Below, in pieces: positions 23,448 to 33,462 of a stretch of DNA of 64,000 nt. Each line of letters opens with the position of its first letter. Position 1 is the stretch's first letter. The notes under the pieces were generated by a model that did no database searches, had not been told where the DNA came from, and worked only from the letters and a program-made list of their open reading frames with translations. The stretch comes from Tiliqua scincoides (lineage: Eukaryota > Chordata > Lepidosauria > Squamata > Scincidae). The position numbers and the translations under genes were made by a program. The DNA is taken from the NCBI RefSeq assembly GCF_035046505.1, contig NC_089822.1, forward strand, positions 98,836,659 through 98,900,658, read 5' to 3'.

Positions 23448-26400
23448 CTGTTTAAAAACAAAAAGGCAGGGAAAGCTTTAAGTGCAAGATTTCCATCTGC
23501 ATGGAGTCAGTTTCAATCACACCGGTCCTTACTTCTATAATCATCACTGTGAAAATCACAGGTGCCTTCAGTAACAGTATGCAACAAAAGACAGGCCTTC
23601 ATGGCTGACTGTTAGTCTTGATACAACATACAGTCTCAATCTAAAGTCCCCCCCCCTAAAAGTAACCTATTTAGATTTTTCATTATTTGTTAAAAAAAAT
23701 TAATAATAATATAAGCAAAAGCTTAAAAGATGCTTACAGAAAAATTCAAGCAGAAACATTTGGCAAATGTACTAGTCAGAAGATAGAAATTATACCTATT
23801 TCTCAAACATATGACAATCCTGTTCAAGGATTTATAATTTCTTTTGCATCAGCCTCCATATTGGACTGTACTGGAACATGTCAAATCAAACAAATATATG
23901 CAGGTTAGGGATCTGGGAAAACACTGGAGGTTTAATAATCTGATTTTTCAAAGCAAGGAGGTAGTAAAAAGCACAGAAGTTTCTTTGCAGGACCAGTTTG
24001 AAGAGAATATCAGCCATGATGTTTGTCTGGATGTTTCCAGGGAAATGCATAAGAAGTAAGGGGGGAGCTGTTAACATCAACTTCTAGTTTAAAAAGGCAA
24101 TAACTGGATTTTTTTTTAAAGCAACAGCATGGGGGGCCAAGCATAGCATTAATCCAACAGCATCAAGATTTGGAAAGACAGCATAAACAGAAAATTATAT
24201 GTCTTTTGAAGACTCCAAACTGAACATGCAATATACGTAAAGACACATGTAAGACACTCTTCTCAGAATAACAATTCTTTGAAAAACCCAAGATTGCAGG
24301 ATTGGTTATTTGCTACTAGACTGAGGGGGGAAAAGAGAAAAGATTTGCAGGACATTAAATAGTGAATGGAGGTAGAAAACAGAAAATAATATCTTCAAGC
24401 ATTTCCTATCTTTTATATAAAAAAATCTTCTGACATTGCTACAGAATACAGTACATTTTTATCAACTCTTTCTATTTCTTAAATAAATACAGAGGATTTA
24501 TTTGACATAGAAACCAATTCATAATGAGGAAGTTGATTACCAGTTAATAATGAGGAAGTAAGAAAAGAAATAAGACACTTAAAATTCAGTAGAGCTTCAT
24601 GCCCAATAGCTTTAAAGAATACTATGAAGAATGTATACACATTTCAACTCTGCAATTAATTATAAATGACTGTCATGTGGAAAATAAGATCCTGGAAACT
24701 TGGAAAGAGGATAACAATTACATTAATTCCTCAAGCTAGAACTGATCTTGCTCTTAAAAACAGACTACTGTATAATATATTAATATCTGTACTAGCAGCA
24801 AGATTTAATAAGATTATAGCTGGATATACTGTGGAAGATCAAACAGCCTTTGTGTCATGTAGAAAGTTATCAGGCAATGTAAAGAAAGTATATAATTAGA
24901 TTACACTAATAAAAAACAATAAGGTCCCAATCCGATCCAATTTTCCAGTGCCGTTGCAACTGTGCCAGTGGAGTATGCACTGCATCCTGTGGTGGGCAGG
25001 CAGGCACCAAGGCCTCCTCAGAGTATGGAAACATTTGTTACCTTACCTTAGGGCTGCATTGCTGTTGCACTGGTACTGAAAAGTTGGATAGGATTGGGCC
25101 CTAATTTGATTATGGTTTTGATGTTTCTGGGTGCTCAAAAGCTTCTGATCAGGTTGAATTGGTGTTTTTGAAGGCAGTTATAAAGAAATTTGGATTTGCA
25201 GATATTACCAGCAGGGGATACCTTTGTTATCCTGATAATAGGTAATAATTTCTATTACTAAACCAACTTTCAGCCATCGTAATTCTTGAGAAGGTTACAA
25301 AGTAAGTAAAATATGTACATATTCAATATGCTTTGTCACGTGTAATATACTGAAATTTTTGTTATTTGATCTGATAATTTAATTAAGAAATTGAAATTAG
25401 ACATAGTAAAGTATGTTGTCACTCTGATATTGCCCTTACACTAGCTGATCTAACTCTTTTCCTTGTCAAAGTACTGAGTGTCATTTCAAATAACAGATGA
25501 CAAGGAGTTTAAATCAGAATGTTAGCACTGAATCTGTGATCAAACAGGTGGAAAAGTGTGGAATCTCTCCACAATTTTCCCTGTTCAAATTGCTTTCCTA
25601 CAAGCAGAGCTAACAGTATAACATGTAGTTCCTGTCTTTTAGGTTGCAATCCTAACCACACTTTCCTGAGAGTAAGTCCCACTGAAAAAAGAGAACTTAC
25701 TTCTGAGTGGACCTGGTTAGGATTGTGCCCTTAGGCTTACATCATCCCACGTTGTTGTCTTTGTTCTTTATGAAAGAATATGCCAACCATTGAGGAAAGT
25801 TTAGTAATTAGAAATTGACAGTTGGCAGAGTTAATCCATGTAGACCTCTAAACCAGAGCAACTACTCCGCATCCATTAATCCAATCAGTAGTGGTAATAA
25901 TAATAATAATAATACAGGTATTTCTATACCGCCTTTCTAGGTCCTCAGATTTCTCCTCGGACTTTATTCAAGGCAGTTTACATGGGCAGGCAATTTAAAT
26001 CCCTGTAGGGATTTTTACAATTTGCAAGGTTCTATCTTTCAAGAAACCACAACATTCAGATGTTTCGTTCTTGATCTGGCCACACATTCTGGCCTCCATC
26101 CTCCCACACTCAGAGCAGATGGAATAACTCGGCTCAGCTTGTCAGCTGCTTCAAGGTCGCACGGTGCCGGTGGCTTCGAACTGGCGACCTTTGGATGTTA
26201 TCTTCAGGCAAATGGAGGCTCAACCCTCTAGACCAGACCTCCTGCCCTCCTGGTAGAACTATTGATTTGAAGTTTTAGGGTGGATTGAATCCCTGTGGTA
26301 AAGCTAGAGTGACTAGACCCTATCTGATCCAGTTTACCAGCATCCCCTGAGATATTTAGGTAAAGAAGGTCTGCAGGGACATCATAAAAGGACAGTCCCA

Positions 26401-28263
26401 ACTTCCTTAGTGATTTACGCCACAATCCTGACCAATTTTCCAGCACTGACATAAGGGCAATGCAACTCTGAAGTAAGGGAGCAATCATTGCCTTACCTTG
26501 AGGTGGCCTCCATTATTGCCCCCCAACTGCAGGATGCAGCACATGCCCCAGTGGCACAGCTATGCCAGTGCTGGAAATGTTCGTTAGGATTGCACCCTTA
26601 GTATTACAGGCTCAACCTTGTTATACACGGATTTTTTATACATGGATTTGACTCAACACAAATGGCCACTGCAAATGAGAAGGAACATGCTGATCCCCGG
26701 AGAAGGGGAAAATCCATCCCTTTAAAATCATAGTTAAAAAAAAACACTGCTTTTCTTACTGTTGTAGAGACAGAGGCATACAAGTGATCATTCCATTCTT
26801 CAGCTGAGCCAGGCAAAGGCAAGCAGTCCTTTGAATTTCTAATTGCTGACTGCCTGTCTACAACAGTAAGAAAAGCTGTTTTTACACCACAATTGTAAAG
26901 GAACACACTTTTTATTTATTTTTTAAATTGCTTTTATTTAACACATTTTATGGTATCAGTAGGGAGTTCCATAATCAAACCCCTGTGAATGTCAAGACAT
27001 GATCTTATTAGGAGCAATGGAGGGACAAGAAACCTGGAAGTGGATCTTTAAATCTATTTTTCCACTGTTTTTTTATCCACTGATTTTTTTTTTATCCACT
27101 AGGGGTTCTGGAATGGAACCCTAGTGGATAACGAGACACAACCTGTATATTTCATTTTACAGATATTGCAGGCTACTGACCCACTACAGAAGTAGCACCT
27201 CCAGCTGGTGTTGCCTCAGCTACTTCCTTAGGAGTATACAACTCTTCAGCTTCAGGAGGGAGAGAAGTTTCCACTTGGGGATCCAGGGTGGTCTCAGCTG
27301 TCTCCTCCAGTGTTATTACTGGTGGTTCATGTGTTTCTGCCTGTGTTTCTGGTTCTGGAGCCTGACGCCGGCCTCGACCTCTCCCAGTTCCTTTTCCCTT
27401 CCGTGCTGGTTTGCTCTTCTTCTGATCCCTGATCAAAAAGTACAAAATATGTAACATTAATCGGGGGAGGCACAACAGCAGAAATGTTTAACATTTCTTT
27501 CTGAAAGTTCCCCAGCTGCTTCCCCTGGGGAGGGGAGCTTCGGCTATGTTTTAATAAGGTAAACAGAGTTTTAAAACACTGGTGGGAGTAACACAGCAGG
27601 AGTCAGTTTTAGAGCAAGAGAGGCTGGCAGTGAAATGGCTAAATACTCATTCCTCCATCCCTTCTCCACTGCTAAGCAGTGTGAATTCAGCCTGTGGGCC
27701 GTAGGTTGTAGACAGACCTGATGTAGACAAACACAAGCTAGACTGACCAATGGTCTGATTCAGTACAAGGCAGCTTCTTATGTCTTAGGCTCAACCCTAT
27801 TCAACTTTCCAGCATTGTGGCAGCCACAGCAAAGGGCATGTGCTACATCCTGCGGTGGGGAGGCAGTCACAGAGATCTCCCCAAAGTAAAGGAATGTATT
27901 TTCCCTTACCTTGGGGCTTCATTGCAGTTTGATCATTTCTGTTGAAGGCTTGGAGGGAAGAGAAAGAGAAGTGCTGGCAGATGGAGTTCCAGGTAAAAGA
28001 GGCAGCAAAGGAAAATGGGCAGAGACTTGCAAGATAACCAGTCCAAGATAGCAAGGCTTGCAAGATAACAAGTGTGTTTCTTGCAAGTCCAAGAAACACA
28101 CCTGCCCATAACATTTGCTTCTCAGACTCTACCACCCTCAGCTGTCTTAGTAGCATTTTTTCCTTGATTTCAATAGGACTTAAGTAAGAGTATATTTTTC
28201 TGAATTGAGACCAAAATAACTTCAATTTTATTGCTTTTAAAGACACAAACACACACTTTTAAA

Positions 28264-28304
<41 letters not shown>

Positions 28305-30984
28305 GGAACTTTCCTTCCCTCTCAAATAAAATGCCATTATGCCACCATCATCCTAATTTACCCCAGAACCCACTGGTGAGTTTCTTTTTCCTCTGCTTCT
28401 GCTTTCCTTTTTCTGAGAAGTTCTCGGTCTCTCAAACGGCGTGTGATGACAACTTCTGCAAGAGTGAAGCAACTATCAGTGAAGTGACAAGAATAAAAAG
28501 AAGATATTACCAACACTCCAGTCCATGGTGGGAGATAAAATCCTAGTGGATGTTTGTGAGCCTCAAAAGTTCCAGAATGGGAAGGACATCAATAGAACCA
28601 CTTAAGTGAAGCAGAGAACATGTTGGCTTAGCTGGTCAGACATAAAAGCCCTATTCATGATCACACATGTATAATGAACACTTATGGGGAGAGGGTAGAA
28701 GATTCACAAGGGTGAGCTCAGCCCACTAGTCTTCATGCACCCAAAGGGACGGCCTTCTTCTGCCACTCCCAGTATGCCCACCCTGTTTTGAAGAAGCAGT
28801 CAGGTGGGCAAGAAGGCAACGGCCATGACAACAGCATCAGCAACACACACCTGTGTAGCCACTGGCATCACTATGGGGGTGCAGGAGGTACAGGCCACAC
28901 TGGATGACAAGCACAGGGTGTGACGCCACTAGTGTCCAAAATAGTGAAAATCACTGTTTGTAGGAATAATATCATCATGCTTTATACCATTCGATGTGTA
29001 AATTACAGCAGAATGCAATGGAAAAAAACAGAGTGAAATGTCTTCATTCCATTAAAAGTTATGGCCAAAAACCAGAAAACAAAAATGTGACTGTCTTATG
29101 TAGGAAAAAAAGTACATTTCCTTAATTCAAAATGGACCAATGAGACTGATTGTTCAAAGAGCCAATGAGATATTATTATGACACAGCATGGGACCAATAA
29201 GGTGTTAGTGAGGTGACACCCTGGGGGTGTGTGTGACACCACTAGTGACCAAAATCATGGTTTGTAGGAATAATAGCATCATGTTATATATACCATCCAA
29301 TAAGTAATTTACAGCAGAATGCAATGAAGAAAACCACATTGAAATATCTGTGTCCTATCAAAAGGTATAGCAAAAAAGCCAGCAGGGGCCGGGTGATGAT
29401 ACACCACCATGCCCACCACCCAAGGCGTTGTCCCACCTACTGCATGGGAGGTGGTTAATCATGGGCATGATGCGCTGGCCGCTCACACCTAGCCACTGTG
29501 TGTAGCTGTTCTATCTCAAAGACTCAGGGCATGTTAACACAGAATAAAATGCAAAAAACAATTTTTTTGTACTGAAACAGCATTTCCATTCGTATACTTT
29601 GAATAAAGGCTAAACCCCGGGTCTATTGAGTACCTATTTTATTTAACTACTGTATTATCATAAGAGGATCTTACAGAGCTTCCAAAAGTTGTTTAAGCTC
29701 TGGTTTTGGTGGGTCTCCATGGGTTCTATAATTGTGTTGTCCTTGCTATTTAAACATGGCAAAAAAGAAGAAATTGATAAACTTCACATTTCCTTATTAT
29801 CCTTTTTTTGAACAAAAAAGCAATGTACTGGCTATTTCAATGAGAGAAGTAATGACATGACCACAACTGTGATCCTAAGATGAATATATTTTTTTATTGC
29901 TACAAAAAAAGAAGTTGGCAATTGTTAAAAATGTTGGTTTTTCATGCATTCTACCTGCATTCTACCCATGTCCAAGTGCATAAGAGTTTGTTCATTCTCC
30001 CACTAATTCCATACCTTCCAACATTTCACAAATAAAAATAGGGACATTTTTGTAAACAACTCCATTGCAAGGACCGGTGTCTGAGCACACCCCACCTTGA
30101 CCCTGGGAATTATGCATTTCAGAAGGTCTCTGATACATCTGAACTGACCATGGAGTTCACTTAAAATTAAAAATGTTCAATTCCACCATAGAGCTAACTA
30201 TACCAATGTAGAATCGCCGCAATTCAAACATTTATCACCTGAATAGGCAGTTACTGAGTAATGTTGGGGAAGAGCCATAATATCATTTGGGGTTCATGTT
30301 AGTGCATTTACAGGCTTAGACCAGGAAGGTAACTACATATGGGCAGGCTAATATGGGATTCTTTCCCAAACCTACATTTTCTTCATAAGACTAATGTGGG
30401 CTTCGGCAGGCCTTTGCAGGGGAGAATTTGTAGAAAAGAAATGGTGTTTTATCTCCTCTCTTAGCAATTCTCTCTTTGAAATCCTCCTCTCACAAGCTGT
30501 TTTGAACCCCATTTTCCCCCAGCCAGTCTCAGACTGGAAAGAAACCCAACGGGGGGGGGGCGCAGGAGAGCCAGCATAGAGGGCAGTAAGCAGTCCTCCT
30601 TCCTGCCTGCCAATTGTCCCCTACAAATGCCCCCCCCTGCACCCACATTTGCATAACCTCAGCAAACACAATTTTGGGAACATGCATTTGTTGAGGTTTC
30701 ACCCAAAGATCCATTTGTTCTTTACTTAGAGATTTAAATGTCAATGAAGACAAGCACAACATTTTCAGTGAAAGAGGCTGGAACATACATTTAATGCTCT
30801 GAAAACATATGTTTCCAAAGTGTTTTCAGGCTACATCCACCTGCCATTCTAGCAGGAGAGAATCCCTTAAAAAGTTCCCCTTCCCCAAACAAAGTTTATT
30901 ACCTGGGACTGCATACTCCTCTGTTGTGGCCGATGGCTGCTGTGGGTTTTCAGAATATGAATGTTCCTTTTCTAAGCTCTCCAT
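23356..30984 (-). CDS. HEMGN: HEMGN (hemogen), four coding exons, short form
   Basis: Assembled from four exons (30984-30903, 28455-28362, 27428-27181, 23447-23356) with GT-AG sites and matching phases; they encode 171 residues and a stop. The N-terminus MESLEKEHSYSENPQQ aligns loosely with human MDLGKDQSHLKHHQTP. RRLRDRELLRKRKAEAEEKE (33-52) is nearly the human sequence WSLRNRELLRKRKAEVHEKE. It is followed by a basic stretch with KKSKPARKGKG and GRGRGRR (nuclear localisation), an acidic Glu/Thr/Pro-rich middle, and an acidic tail ending EFHGSF where human ends YSYVLF. Human hemogen has 484 residues; the long repeat region is missing here, or its exon was not found. Hemogen is a nuclear protein of blood-forming cells that acts with GATA1 (established). 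Position and strand between FOXE1 and ANP32B match human. The donor of exon 3 is the weakest point. Confidence 0.88.
23690..25250 (+). mobile_element. LINE-1 ORF2 remnant in HEMGN intron 3
   Basis: Plus-strand blocks in ORF2 order: an endonuclease-end block with HWRFNNLIFQSKEVV and QFEENISHDVC (about 23,930-24,020), NEEVRKEIRHLK (24,545), WKLGKRITITLIPQARTD (24,690), NILISVLAARFNKIIAGYT (24,775) followed by EDQTAFVSCR, and KASDQVELVFL with KKFGFADI (25,150-25,205). It has many stops and frame changes and is antisense to HEMGN. Confidence 0.8.
24921..25103. mobile_element. Long-family MITE inserted in the L1 remnant
   Basis: AAGGTCCCAATCCGATCCAA to GTTGGATAGGATTGGGCCCT. L1 sequence continues on both sides, so the MITE came later. 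Confidence 0.85.
25640..25732. mobile_element. Palindromic MITE, short family
   Basis: GGTTGCAATCCTAACCACAC, TGAGAGTAAGTCCCACTG, GAACTTACTTCTGAGTGGAC and GGTTAGGATTGTGCCCTTAG. Confidence 0.75.
25893..26250 (-). mobile_element. Sauria-type SINE, near full length
   Basis: Reading the minus strand: GGAGGGCAGGAGGTCTGGTC, then a box-B-like CAGTTCGAAGCC, the central region, CTAGAAAGGCGGTATAGAAA and an (ATT)n tail. A tRNA-like head, BovB-like end and trinucleotide tail define squamate Sauria SINEs. Confidence 0.85.
26415..26600. mobile_element. Long-family palindromic MITE
   Basis: CCACAATCCTGACCAATTTT to CGTTAGGATTGCACCCTTAG with CAGGATGCAGCACATGCCCC inside. Confidence 0.7.
26607..27145. mobile_element. 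Tigger-like (Tc1/mariner-pogo) non-autonomous element
   Basis: TA duplicated at both ends; CAGGCTCAACCTTGTTATAC and the inverse of CAGGTTGTGTCTCGTTATCC. It ends 28 bp from HEMGN exon 3. An internal inverted segment (CTTTTCTTACTGTTGTAGAC) is also present. Confidence 0.8.
27181..27428 (-). CDS. HEMGN: HEMGN coding exon 3
   Basis: The acceptor TTTGATCAG is followed by G and the codons for DQKKSKPARKGKG, matching human EQKKRKQQRTGKG. A Glu/Thr-rich segment follows. I end it at GTGG|GTCAGT; an alternative in the same phase is GGAG|GTGCTA, ending at 27,199 and six residues shorter. If unspliced, the frame stops at 27,173. Human exon 3 continues for hundreds of codons of repeats that are not present here. 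Confidence 0.8.
27788..27915. mobile_element. Long-family MITE, truncated
   Basis: GGCTCAACCCTATTCAACTT through CCTTACCTTGGGGC; the far arm is missing. Lies in HEMGN intron 2. Confidence 0.65.
28262..28300 (+). repeat. (AC)n microsatellite
   Basis: About 19 AC units, 62 bp from HEMGN exon 2. Confidence 0.95.
28362..28455 (-). CDS. HEMGN: HEMGN coding exon 2 (most conserved part)
   Basis: The acceptor follows a pyrimidine tract ending CTCTTGCAG; the donor is GG|GTAAAT. It encodes VVITRRLRDRELLRKRKAEA and then EEKETHQWVL, nearly the same as the human segment RELLRKRKAEVHEKETSQW. This exon fixes the gene identity. Confidence 0.92.
28910..29390. repeat. Duplicated unknown repeat in HEMGN intron 1
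   Basis: Two units share GTGTGACGCCACTAGTG/GTGTGACACCACTAGTG, GTTTGTAGGAATAAT and TTACAGCAGAATGCAATG in the same order and orientation (about 28,918-29,025 and 29,230-29,330). A third relative lies near 38,845-38,940. Family unknown. Confidence 0.7.
29391..30902. other. Rest of HEMGN intron 1
   Basis: AT-rich unique sequence; no further exon seen. Confidence 0.5.
30903..30984 (-). CDS. HEMGN: HEMGN coding exon 1
   Basis: Encodes residues 1-27 (MESLEKEHSY to YAVP) plus one base. The ATG has G at +4. The donor reads G|GTAATA, leaving phase 1; the leftover G joins AA of exon 2 to make Glu-28, where human also has Glu before VIGTWSLRN. Any 5' UTR start lies above 30,984. Confidence 0.85.
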
Positions 30985-31119
30985 TTGCAGTGGTTTGTTT
31001 ATTTTTTATACGTATGCAAAAAGGAGCTTTGCTCCTCTATAGATTCATCTGGAGCATCTAGTGCTTTCGTGCAAAATGAGAGTTTCAGAAAAAGGAAAGA
31101 AAAAAAGAAGCAAACTACC

Positions 31120-31138
31120 CACCCAATGCACCTTATCT
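31120..31138 (-). promoter_or_regulatory. HEMGN upstream GATA motif plus CACCC box
   Basis: About 150 bp upstream of the HEMGN ATG the minus strand has AGATAAGG (a full WGATAR site) and the plus strand has CACCC nine bases away. Paired GATA and KLF-type CACCC sites are a hallmark of erythroid promoters (established). Their use here is inferred from position; the transcription start is not visible. Confidence 0.5.
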
Positions 31139-31391
31139 CCCCGGGACACTGGTATGTTAATACTATTTTTCCTTATCATGCTGCAAAGGTGTTTAAATTC
31201 ATACTCACAGCCTGGCATATCCCTGCCCAAACATGAGCATGCTTCCCCCCCCCCTGCAAATATTGCTTTCCCCAAAGGACACATCATTTCTCAAACATTT
31301 TCAGTTCAGGACCCTCTCCTAAACTTTCTCTCCTCAATAGAAAACTCCACCCAAGAGAAGGCCATCAAGCTGCTTTTTTAAAAGACAAGCA

Positions 31392-31482
31392 CAATCATAA
31401 GAAAAGTCCCTCTGGGTCAGGCCAAAGAACTATCTAATCCATCATCCTGTTTCTCACAATGGTCCACCAGTAGCCTCTAGAA
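31392..31482 (-). mobile_element. CR1-like LINE 3' region, left part
   Basis: CTCTGGGTCAGGCCAAAG and CACAATGGTCCACCAGTAGC match the LINE tail at 49.44 kb. It is split from 32,618-32,968 by a hAT element. Confidence 0.7.
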
Positions 31483-31598
31483 CAGGGGCGCTCAATATGT
31501 CGATCGCGAGCTACCAGTCGATCGCAAGGCGAAATGAGTCGATCGCAGGCTTCTCTCCCATCCACACATCCCTAGGAGTGAGCCCCTGGCAGGCTTGT

Positions 31599-31700
31599 GA
31601 GCCCAGGGAGCGAACCCAGGGAGTGAGTCCAGGGAGCCTAGGGAGTGAGCCCAGGGAGCGAGCCCAGGGAGTGAGTCCAGGGAGCCTAGGGAGTGAGCCG
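31599..31700 (+). repeat. Short tandem repeat inside the hAT element
   Basis: Repeats of a GGGAGTGAGCCCA-like unit, some reading GGGAGCGA. Confidence 0.8.
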
Positions 31701-31768
31701 CTGGCAGGCTTCTCTCCCGTCCACGCATCCCTGGGAGTGAGCCCCATTGACTCTTCTGGGGCTGACTT

Positions 31769-32090
31769 ACCTTTCCCCTGTTTTTGCACTGGTATGTATG
31801 GAGATCTGCCCCCCCCCCCAACTTCCATCTGTTGGTTCTGTGTGCAAGGGGTTTTGCACTGGTCTTGCTGTGATGTCTATACAGAGATCTTCCCTCCCCC
31901 ACACCTTTCCCCTGCTTTTGCACTGGTATGCATGGAGATCTGCCCCCCCCCCCAAACTTCCATCTGTTGGTTCTGTGTGCAAGGGGTTTTGCACTGGTCT
32001 TGCTGTGATGTCTATACAGAGATCTTCCTTCCCCCACACCTTTCCCCTGCTTTTGCACTGGTATGTATAGAGATCTGCTCCCTCCCCCCA
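31769..32090 (+). repeat. About 135-bp tandem repeat, 2.4 copies, inside the hAT element
   Basis: CTTTTGCACTGGTATGTATG, ACTTCCATCTGTTGGTTCTG and GGTCTTGCTGTGATGTCTAT recur with about 135-bp spacing. The long frames on both strands arise from this repetition. Confidence 0.9.
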
Positions 32091-32617
32091 CTTGTATTGG
32101 AATCCAGGAAGATCTGGTGAGGAGGTAGATGTGGTGTCAGCAGTGGCCCCTTTAAGGGTAAGGCCTGGGCATCCAGCAGAGTGTGCTGCACAGCTGCAGC
32201 CACTTGAAGGCAATAGGGCCCTCAGTGATATAAGAGCACCTGAGGCAGGAAGGGCTCCACTTATGTGAGTCAGCCTTTTCCTACATGAAGATCATCAAGT
32301 ACTGTTCCACCATGACCGATGAACATTTGGAAGTGTGCTTGAGGCTGGCTATCAGCAGCTATTGTCCGACTATGCATCCTTGGCTGATTCACTTCAGTGC
32401 AAGTCATCAAAGTAAACTCAAGTAATTACAAAAAATGTTTATAGTTAATTATGTTGTCTTGTGCAATATTGGCTCATGCAAGGTACACCAACATACATTG
32501 TCCACATAAATGTTATATGTTATGATGGCGTGAACATTGTAAAAAAACTCTGGTAGATTTCCGGGCCTTGCTGGATTTCAAAGTAGCTCTCGAGCCAAAA
32601 AGGTGTGAGCACCCCTG

Positions 32618-32968
32618 CTCTAGAAAGCCCACAAAGCATAGAAAAAGATGTATTACTTTCTCACCATTATGGCTTTCAGAGGCATACTGGAAATAGCACA
32701 GAGTAATAATGACTAGTAGCCATTGATAGACTATGGATGCCATGAATGGGTCCAATCCCATTTTAAAACCATCCAAGCTAGTGACCGTTGCCACATGATG
32801 TGGCAACAAATGGCATAGACGAATTATTTGCTCTGTGGAGAAGTACTTCCTTCTGTTCCATTCTAAAACCCCTACCAATCAGTTTTATTGGATGACCCCT
32901 GACTCTAGCCTTGTGTGATAGAGAAAAAAATTTATTTCTCTCCATCCCATGCATAATTTTATAAGTCT
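32618..32968 (-). mobile_element. CR1-like LINE 3' region, right part
   Basis: The minus strand has decayed codons for ARVRGHPIKL, WNRRKYFSTEQ and DGFKMGLDPFM, as in the LINE protein end (RGHPLKL, RKYFFTQRVVGLWNSLP) at 49.7 kb. Confidence 0.75.
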
Positions 32969-32969
32969 C

Positions 32970-33146
32970 AGGGCCCAACCCTATCCAACTTTCCAGCACC
33001 AATGCAAGTGCGATGCAGCTCTGAGGTAAGGGAACTAATGTTCTTTAGTTGCAGCCTCTGTGACTGCTTCCTCGCTGCAGGAGACAGTGCATGCCCCATA
33101 AGCATGGCTACATCAGCGCTGGAAAGTTGGATAGAATTGTGCCCTC
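32970..33146. mobile_element. Long-family palindromic MITE
   Basis: AGGGCCCAACCCTATCCAAC to GTTGGATAGAATTGTGCCCT; inserted at the end of the LINE fragment. Confidence 0.8.
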
Positions 33147-33181
33147 AATCATGCCCCCAATCACCTAATTTCCAGGCTAAA

Positions 33182-33365
33182 AACACTTCATAAAAAGCTT
33201 TTTGAAAATCCAGGTATTTGGGTGTTACCTTTCATCCGCATGCTGAATCACTGAATCATCTTTCATCCACATGCTTGTTGACTCAATGAACTCTAGAAGG
33301 TGAGTGTGGCAAGAATTACCTTTGCAGAAACCATGCCTATTTTCCTGCAGCAAGGCTATTCTTCT
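33182..33365 (-). mobile_element. CR1-like LINE reverse transcriptase fragment
   Basis: AAGCTTTTTGAAAATCCAGG, TCCACATGCTTGTTGACTC and TTACCTTTGCAGAAACCATG are the reverse of the FxKAFDxV region in this LINE family. Confidence 0.6.
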
Positions 33366-33371
33366 CTATGC

Positions 33372-33462
33372 TTCAATCTTATCAACACTTCCCTGAGTGT
33401 AAGACCCATTGACTATAATAGGACTTACTTCTGAGTAGACATGTATAGGCTTGGGCTCTAAA
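33372..33462. mobile_element. Palindromic MITE, short family
   Basis: GAGTGTAAGACCCATTGAC and AGGACTTACTTCTGAGTAGA, then CATGTATAGGCTTGGGCTC. Confidence 0.75.

Larger units (their letters stand above)
31483..32617 (+). mobile_element. hAT element (1.1 kb) retaining the transposase C-terminal end
   Basis: Identical 8-bp duplications CTCTAGAA at 31,475-31,482 and 32,618-32,625; ends CAGGGGCGCTCA and GTGAGCACCCCTG. Near 32,260-32,420 the plus strand reads CESAFSYMKIIKYCSTMTDE and then HLEVCLRLAISSY, a hAT dimerisation domain. The middle is filled with tandem repeats. It is an internally deleted copy and not autonomous. Confidence 0.9.

Noticed and set aside
23886-24080. Minus-strand frame considered as an extra HEMGN exon
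   Set aside because: The plus strand here is clearly L1 ORF2, and the minus frame has no hemogen similarity.
28456-28526. ATG in a good context followed by a 55-bp intron as the HEMGN start
   Set aside because: The phase worked, but the intron would be unusually short and the exon at 30,984-30,903 gives a human-like N-terminus with a normal donor.
31001-31010. TATAAAAAAT on the minus strand upstream of HEMGN
   Set aside because: Only about 20 bases before the ATG, so a start 30 bases downstream would fall inside the coding sequence.
31492-32213. Long frames on both strands (up to about 207 codons) in the hAT element
   Set aside because: They are repetitive and arise from tandem 135-bp units that lack stops; composition is not protein-like.
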